In this document: in pieces, positions 53,201-62,200 of the stretch | Layout of the letters: every line of letters starts with the position of its first letter | How positions within the stretch are numbered: position 1 is the first letter of the stretch | Source of the DNA: Siphonodentalium dalli | Taxonomy: Eukaryota; Mollusca; Scaphopoda; Gadilida; Siphonodentaliidae | Assembly (NCBI GenBank): GCA_032622095.1 | Contig: CP136061.1 | Span: 93,803,345 to 93,867,344 of the forward strand | Length of the DNA: 64,000 nucleotides | Direction of reading: 5' to 3' | The notes under the pieces: model-generated | Told to the model about the DNA's origin: nothing | What the model saw: the letters and a program-made list of their open reading frames with translations, nothing else | The model's database searches: none | Made by a program: the position numbers and the translations under genes

Positions 53201-56200
53201 CACTCTGGGGACCTCATTCTGCATGGCCTCATCTGCTATGGGAGATGTAGACTCAGATCGAAGTTCCCAAATAGTGAATGTTGTTATGTACACCCATTGG
53301 GAACCTCGATTATGCAATGTGACATCTGCCAATTTGGGGATAAAGAGAAACTAAACTAAAAATAAATAGAATCTATGTGAAGAAGTTTCTGTAGAAATTT
53401 TGTAATAAAGAAACTTTCCAGATAAGATGAGACCTAAGCAGAATGAGGTCCCCAGAGGGTGAATTTATCGATACTTGCCCGCTATGCGGGATAGAATCAC
53501 TAATTCACCCTCTGGGGACCTCATTCTGCAAATGACAGGCACACTATACTCAGACTTGCTTGCTTCCGACGCCACTAAATAAGGCAGTCATGCATCTACC
53601 TTCGTCATCAACTTTAGGTAGAAATAGACACTCACTTGATTTTAATGATTCTGGAGCTGATGTCGATGACGAAATTATGAAACTCAAGCTTGAGGAAAAC
53701 AGATATGACAGCGTTTATTTTGGTGAGACCTGTTTCAACGCTCTTGATAAAGCCCACACTGCGATGTAACTGATTCACATACAACTCTGTGATCTCTGGC
53801 AGACCACTGATACCAATTTCTCCAAATAGTGTAACCACCTCTGCAATCAGGAAATATAATTATATATTACATGATCCTACACTTATTCCATTCATTAACC
53901 CTTTCAGTGCCAGGGGCCGATCTCATCGGCCCTAATTTACGGTCTGTAAAATCTGTCCTAAAAAAATTTGAATTTTTTTATTTTTTTGCGTTGAATTTTT
54001 TTTGGGTATGCTTAAGCATGCTATAACAAATTGGATAAAACCTTAGGGGCATGTTATAACTCAAAACTATCACCACGTATTCATAGTAATAATTTTGATG
54101 CCCATGAAAAACGTAAGATTCCCTGGCACTAAACCTACAAAATAAGTCTGTTAAAGAATATAAGAAACAATTATTAAAATTGTAAAATATAATAACAAAT
54201 GATGAAAAATTGTTAGGCCAATGCATTCTCTTATATATGCGAGGCGACCTATGGTCGACTCGCATATATAATATAATGCATTGGCACAGGGTATATGGGT
54301 TGATACAAAAATCGGACCTGGCATTGAAAGGGTTAAACCCATTCTATAATAATGATATACAACGGCCATTGTATAACAGGAAATAGTGCCAGGTGTATCC
54401 AAATGTATTATTGTTGCGCAAACGTGATCTTTGACTTCCAGCTTGTCATCTGTTTACCTTCCATACACTAAATTGATGTTTGTGACTATTGTTGAATTAG
54501 TTTGAACAAATATTTCAGTACATTTAAGCCATTAAATACATCAAAGAGTCTTATTTATCTGTGACTATTTCTTTACACGGGCAAACAACGCATAGTTAGT
54601 TATGTCACCGCAGGCCTTATAGAAGCCACTGTTAGTTTCATTTATTGATTTAAGTATGTTTTATGGAGGTTTTGGATCAAGTAATAAATAGAATCATCAA
54701 CTCCTGTATCGTATCGCAATATGTGTACCATGGTCAAGTAATTCCTTTAGGTGGGCATGTGTAAATGAGCAAACCATTCAATTTTATTTCAAATTTACAT
54801 GTCTATTACGTGTATTTGAATCATCTACATGTAGCTAACTATTTAACTGAATTTTAGTTAAAACTGAGCTCCATCTCCACTTATAAACATGTCGGTTCTG
54901 ATAACCCAGGTGGTAAACTATTCAAAAACACTAATTTAGTGTATTGTGATATGTATTGTATCATTGGTCATATATTTTGATTCGTATTGTATCGTGATCA
55001 AGTGTATCATTACAGTCCAAGATAATAAGGCTTGACATTAATAAATAATTGTAAGAATTCATATTTTAGGCTTACCTTTAAATATGACGAGTTGTTTTGT
55101 GCCCTTTTGGAGCACCATTTTAGGTTCGACCCTCCAGACCTTACATTGATAAATGCCCTGTAACTCTGGAGGCTTCACTGGTTTGTTGAATATCTTTATG
55201 ATATTCCTAATAAGATTCTTGTCTAACAGCAGGACCTTCTTTCCTGAAATAAACAAGTGTACCACTGGATTGTGGCTTAATACGCCCATCATTATAATAA
55301 TAATTGAAATAAACAACAAGAAATGTCACTCGGTGACTATGCCCCAAAAATGAAGCAACTAGTCATCGAATTTATACCATGACCTCCAACAATTTGTAAT
55401 GTTGCGTTCCATGAAGTCTTTTTGAATGTAATAACCCCATACTTTCATGAAAAACTTATCAGATTTAGTATCGAGAAAACGAACTTTAATGATTGGAAAA
55501 AATCGGGACACACCATCACCCTTAGGTTAACCACCACACCTTGTTTTGTTAAAATAATGTTATGTACACAAAACGACCTTGACCTTCAAAAATTGAATAA
55601 AAAAATTGTGTGCGACACATTGTCTCCTCATTTGGAACGACTATACCAGGTTTCAACAGAATCCAATAAAGCATCGCAATTTTATGGAGCGGACACTGTA
55701 AATCTTAAGGACAGATGGACAAACTGACAGACGGATGGACAGAAAATACAAACACTACAAGCACCCAAAATTTTGTTTTCAGGGGCATTAAAACTGATAT
55801 ATGAAGTGTTTGGGCACAGGCCAAATCCAAAATCAACCTTGAACAGGGGACTTATTATGAGAAGGCATTTTCCACTAAGCTATACATGTATTAACAGCTC
55901 TTTCCAAGAACAAATTGAGTAAAAAAAAAAAAAACTCTAATACAGTAAAACCTGCTTTGGGCGACCACTGCCAAGAGCAACTACCTCGCTTTAACGACCG
56001 AATTGGCTTTGTACGGACTGGTTTTACTATATAAATAACCTGCCGTGAGCAACCACCTGTCAAACGCGACCAGCGGTCGGTGATTTGTGGCAAAAATGAC
56101 CAAATTTACCCGTTAATTAACGACCACCAGACATGAAAAATAAGTCTTTAACCAGTGCTTTTCCAACGTGAGCCCCAGATGCTTCAGCAGGATGCATTTC

Positions 56201-59200
56201 TTTGATTAAAATTATTTGCAATCAGTTGCTTCATCACAGACTATGATTTGGGGATTCCCCACCTATAATCACAATCATTTTCAACCAGTTTGTGTATAAA
56301 AATAATTCACTTGTGTTGGCAAAATGGGTGGTCTCTCATAACAGGTTTCACTGTATATAAATTGATTCTGCAGATCTAGAAGCCCAAACGCGTTATTACA
56401 CTATCAGAATGTTGTAACACTCTCAGCACTTTGTCATGATATCATTTGTAGTCTAGTGTCTCATGTCTATATCTTCCATGATCTGAAGTTTCAAACAATA
56501 CATCTGACCTTAACCCTTCCATGACTGAAGCTTTTCTGAAATTTTGCGAAAGCCCTGAGCCAATGCATTCTCTTATATATGCGAGTCTTCGCGCATATAT
56601 AAGAGAATACAATGGCCTAACAATATTTACCTTGACCTTGTAAGCCAGTGCATTCTCTTATATATGCGAGGCTCCCTATGGGAGACTCGCATATATAAGA
56701 GAAAGCACTGGCACAGGGTCTTTAATGCTGCACCAGCAAACCCCCCCCCCCCCATCATGAAAGGGTTAAGTGAGCCATACTTACCCCATTTGGCTGTGAC
56801 AGGGATGCCGTCTTTAAACCATACAATAGGAAGTTCCTTCACAATAGTTGCCAGTTGACAAAGAAGTACGTTTTTGTCAGATCCGGAGAGACTCTTCAAT
56901 ATTGGAGACTGATCGGGTTCACTTACAGGACTGACATTCACTTCACCTGAAGAATCGTCAGCTGGAAAAAGATTAGTCTTCGTCAATCAGCTGAACAGTG
57001 AGCAGTAGAGTGGCGTACTTATCACCACCTGCATTATATAAATCAACTTTACTTTTTTGTTTTAACCCTTTACCCAACAAACTGGCCAAAACCGGCCAAA
57101 TAAAGCTTCAACAGCCTAAAATATCTTCGGTCTGTCTCAATAGAACCATACAAATATGGATATCATTGGAATCGGCTCCTTGACCACATTGTGATAGTTA
57201 CAGTTATGCCCTGTGCCAATGCATTCTCTTATATATGCGAGTCGACCATAGGTCGCCTCGCATATATAAGAGAATGCATTGGCCTAAACACTTTTTACCA
57301 TTTTTTCTTACATTCTTTAACAATTTTATAATTTTTAATGTGTTAAGCCAATGCATTCTCTTATATATGCGAGGCGACCTATGGTCGACTCGCATATATA
57401 AGAGAATGCATTGGCACAGGGCCCTTCTGTTGGGTAAAGGGTTAATATTTATATTCAGATTTCAAAGTATAACAGATATTATACAACATTCAAAGAATCA
57501 ATAAAACAAAAATACAATTATTACACAATAAGCGCAGAGTATCTGTGATATATATGACTTGTGTCTGACTATCCCAAAGGGTAATAAATTATGTGAAATA
57601 TAAAGGGCATTTTCAAAAGGGCATTTTCATTGTCTGTGTGTTATCAGGGATGTAAGTGCTTAGATCAAAATTAATGCTATAAATTAAATATTATAAATAA
57701 GTATTGTCTATCATGAGTAGATGTTGCTTAGCTTATCGCATCTTTCCTTAAAACATATTTCTTTCTTGGACCTAAGAGTTGAGGAAAATTCAGTTTCTAT
57801 GATTTTGTATTGTTTGATGCGCTCCAGAAGTCCTTGTACTGTAGGTTTCATTGATCTTATTTTGAAACAGTGTATAAATCTCTTATATAATAAAAAATAT
57901 ATCAAGTACATCCAAGTCTGATTTGTCAGTTCCTAAACCAAGGATTATATATTCTGGGGTGATCTTTGTGATTATGTTGCACTATCAAAATAATGTCACA
58001 GAAGTCAAGGAGGATAGATCTTGAGATTGCACATTCAAAGAAAAGATGTAAGGTTGTCTCCCTTATGTTGCCACAGAAGGTACATACATGTAGTTCTGTT
58101 TCTGAAAGTTTGCATTTAAATAATTTTACATTGGTGTAGAGTATTATGAATGATTTTGTATTGAAATTATTGGAGACCTGTATCATTGGTTACTTTATAT
58201 GAATTGGAGTAAATATCTTTCCAATCATTGTCACTGAGATTTTTTTCAAGGAGGCTATCCCACTTTTTCTGATTTTTTCCGATTTTGTGGTATATTTAAA
58301 AAAAACAAACTTTACTTATTACTTTACTTTCTGATCAAACTGATGTGAACCAGACCTTCTATTTTGATTAGTTTTAGGTGCACATTAAATTGTACATCTG
58401 ATTTTGCACACTATTTTTCATTGATGTCCCTAAGGGAACTAACACTGTGTACAGGTATATAATGCACAAAATTTACATTATTTTGAACTAATTCTAAAAC
58501 TTAAAGGTACTCAATCAGATCAGACGCTCCTAAATTAATATTTCTTTGGCTTCAGGGGTAAAAAATATTTGATTCGAGTCAGGGTGATTAGATATCGATT
58601 TTTGAAGTTTGCAATTTCTATTGTTTGTGGACCAGAACTTGTGCAGAAGCACGCGGTCAAATGGTCGAAGATGCGAATAAAGATGGATAACTCTAAAATC
58701 AAGTGGTAATAATAGCCACTTGATTTTAGAGTTATCCATCTTCATTCGCATCTTCGTCAGTTTCACCACGTGCTTCTGCACAAGTTCTGGTCCACAAACA
58801 ATAGAAATTGCAAACTTCAAAAATCGATATCTGATCACTCTGAGCTTTGATGGGTGGGTTCCTCGACTCGAATAAAATATTATTCACCCCCGAAGCCAAA
58901 GAAATAGTAATTTAGGAGCGTCTGATCGGATTGAGTACCTTTAATTAACACAAGATAAGGAGTGGGTTAGTTTATATAAACAAAACGGATACTGTTTTTT
59001 TTTACAATTTGAAGGGTTAAGTAATATAAGGTTGTTGTGATTTGGCTCTGCATATAAACATTGATATTGTATAGGTTTTGTGACAAAATTTCTAGTTAAA
59101 TTTGTGGGTAAAATAAGTATATTGACAATTTTTCGTACTGCCATCAACAACGGTGAGGAAATTGTTACAATTTGCAATTATTTTTATGTCGACTTCACTA

Positions 59201-62200
59201 TATTCATGGCAGCATGTTATAGCATAAAATATATCTGATCAGCCTTCAGTGGCTAACATCTGAACCTCATCTACATAAATCATAAATCAGAACAAGTCAG
59301 TGCAGTGTGTTATTTGAGAACATAACCCGACGTAACCAGGCACAAATACAACTACATGACTTTTAGCGATGTCCACTTTGGTATCTTTCAGAATATAATT
59401 ACCTTCATTTATCACTCCCCTTTCAAGCCTTGAAATAGTGTGTCTGTCATTTGCAGAATGAGGTCCCCAGAGGGTGAATTTAGTGATGCTACCCCGCATA
59501 GCGGGCTAGCATCACCAAATTCACCCTCTGGGGACCTCATTCTGCTTACACCTCAGCGTTTTATTTAGTGTCATATACATAAGTGATGTAAGGCATTAAT
59601 CTGTGCATTGGGTAGGGGAATATGTTGGAGGGGAAATTTGGGTGAGGGGGGCCTAAAAGGGACATGTAGCCCTTACAGCGAAACCCTGTCTTTATGTTAG
59701 TTAATCTATTGGAATAAGAATGGAAAATTATTCTTATGTTCTTTCTTACTAGTATACATATTTTCTCTTTCCTTCGTGCATATCACGCCACTCGTTGTCG
59801 CATCACATGACTCTTGTCTGACATCTGCACCAACCAGAGCTCGGCAGAATTCACGCCCTGGATCTCCATGTTTTCGTTCCTTGTATCTGACCCAATAGCT
59901 ACTAACTGAAAGCAAAAATTTCTTCACAGCATGATTTAAGTCAATCTACCCTCAAATATTTTATAAACTTCGTATCATGACCCTCATTCTACACTCAAAT
60001 ATAATTTTGTCAAACATAATTTCATTACTTGGTCGCATATTCTGTCAAAATTCTCAGATTCAAAAACGTTTAGATATCATTTGTGAACAGCAGTCATCAC
60101 TGAATTTAGTGAATTACTGATTTGCAAAACTTATAATCATTCAGGACAATAATAGCATATAAGGAGATGAGGGATTGACCCCGTAGGTCGAGTGTTTAAA
60201 TAAACTCGCTCATTCAAAAGCTTTCGCCCTTATATGTGACCCGCCATATCAAATCCAGTCGTAAGTCGGTATTTTTTTACCCTGTGCCAATACATTCTCA
60301 TAGGTCGCCTCGCATATATAAGAGAATGCAGTGGCCAAACAATTTTTTACAATTTTAATAATGTTTTCTTGTAATCTTTAACAATTTTATAATTTCACCC
60401 ATACAGAGCCCCAGACAAACATGAGCAGATGACACTCTTCTGTATGTTTCTATATATGTGTGGGGCTCCCTGCAGGGTAATGGATGTTTTTTTTATTTTA
60501 TGTCCTAAAAATTGTCAGAAACATTTATTTAAAAAAAATGATAAAAAATTGTTAGGCCAATGCATTCTCTTATATATGCGAGGTGACCTATGGTCGACTC
60601 GCATATATAAGAGAATGCATTGGCACAGGGTAAAAAAATCCCGACTTACGACTGGATTTGATATGGCGGGTCACATATAGGCCTTCTTCAGTGAATATAA
60701 TTATACATAAAACTCACATGATGGCATTCAATGTAATCATACAAACATTGTGGACCCTGAACATGTACCTTTCTCACACTTGTATGTGGTTCGGTGCCAC
60801 ATCCCGTTCTCGATAGTTAAACATCACGTTCTCGGTGTGTATTGTTTCTATGCTGCCAAAATTCAAAATAACATGGAGCGTATTCCAAAGTAATTAAACT
60901 ATTTCTTCAAGTCATCGAGCAGACCAGTTATTCAGTCATACCGGTAATGTTATCGATAGAAATGCAGCTTAGTTCCCATGTTATTAAAAGTGTCACACAA
61001 ACCTCTGCAAATCTTTTAATCACACACTGGAATAAATGTCATTATTATCTTTTATCAACGTCACAGCAAGAGATTTCGGTTCCTTTATTGTTAGGTGGCA
61101 TTAACCTTGCTTGCACAATTCAACATAAAAAATATAAAGTAAAATTGAGCTTTAATTTGTAACTCAAGAACACTACCATTGTCAACATTCCGTACCCGGA
61201 ATTGTAATTTTTGACTGAAATAAATGCTCAGTTCTTCTTTAAAATACAATCTCTACATGTTTGGTGTTGAATTGTGTGGAAAATATGAATGCCGTGCAAC
61301 ATTAACTAGCGAGAACGGGAACGGGATTCAAGTGATTATAGGGTGTGTTTCTACGAGTGCTTCATTCAAGACCTACCTGAAGCTGATGTTTGACCTTTGA
61401 CCTCAGTAAGTAATTTTTTGCCAAATGATGAATTCGGTGAGACAGAGGCAACCTTCCCCCAGTATTCCTTACACTTCTGTGATGCCTGTGGATATGTATA
61501 TTGGCCTTGAATCTTCTTGTAGCATTTTCGATGGAAGACATCACCTGACCATTGTGGAGCACAGGTTGAGACTGTAATAAACAGATCAAGTTACAGTAAT
61601 GCCCTAAGTAATCGACTCCTTAAGCACAGCAGAATTATGGGTAACTTTTCAGGATTTAGTCGGCAATATGGCTTGTTGCCATTCATCGGAAAGCTCTCAC
61701 AAAGAGCTTTCCGATGAATGGCAACAAACCATATTTCCGACTAAATCCTGAAAAGTTACCCATAATTATGCTGTGGTTAAGGAGTCGATTACTTAGGGCA
61801 TTACTGTATATTAGTTCAAAATTGTCCACCAAGTATGATTACCCATACAAAGAAATTTGATCACATTTCCCCAATTTTCATTGGCTACCTATCAGATATC
61901 GGATCAATTTTAAAATGCTGTAATTTTATACAATTCGGAAACAACTACCCATGTCTATCAAAATTGAACAAGATATTTTGGAATTTAAATCGGCCCTTAA
62001 GACTCATATCTTCCAAATTGCTTCCCACCTATGGACAAGAAGACCCGATGAAATACACCGCAAGAGTTGATGAAACCATGGTGTCTCAATTGATTTAATG
62101 CATGTATATATGTATATGTATATATTTTTCCATGTGAAGCCCGAGAGCACCCCGGTGGATTTGTGGATCAAAACTGCATTATTATCATTATGTTTTATTG

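Noticed and set aside
38030-57504. Recurring small peptides such as '[17 protein letters not shown]'
   Set aside because: They are translations of the B/C/D palindrome and occur on both strands, so they are not genes.
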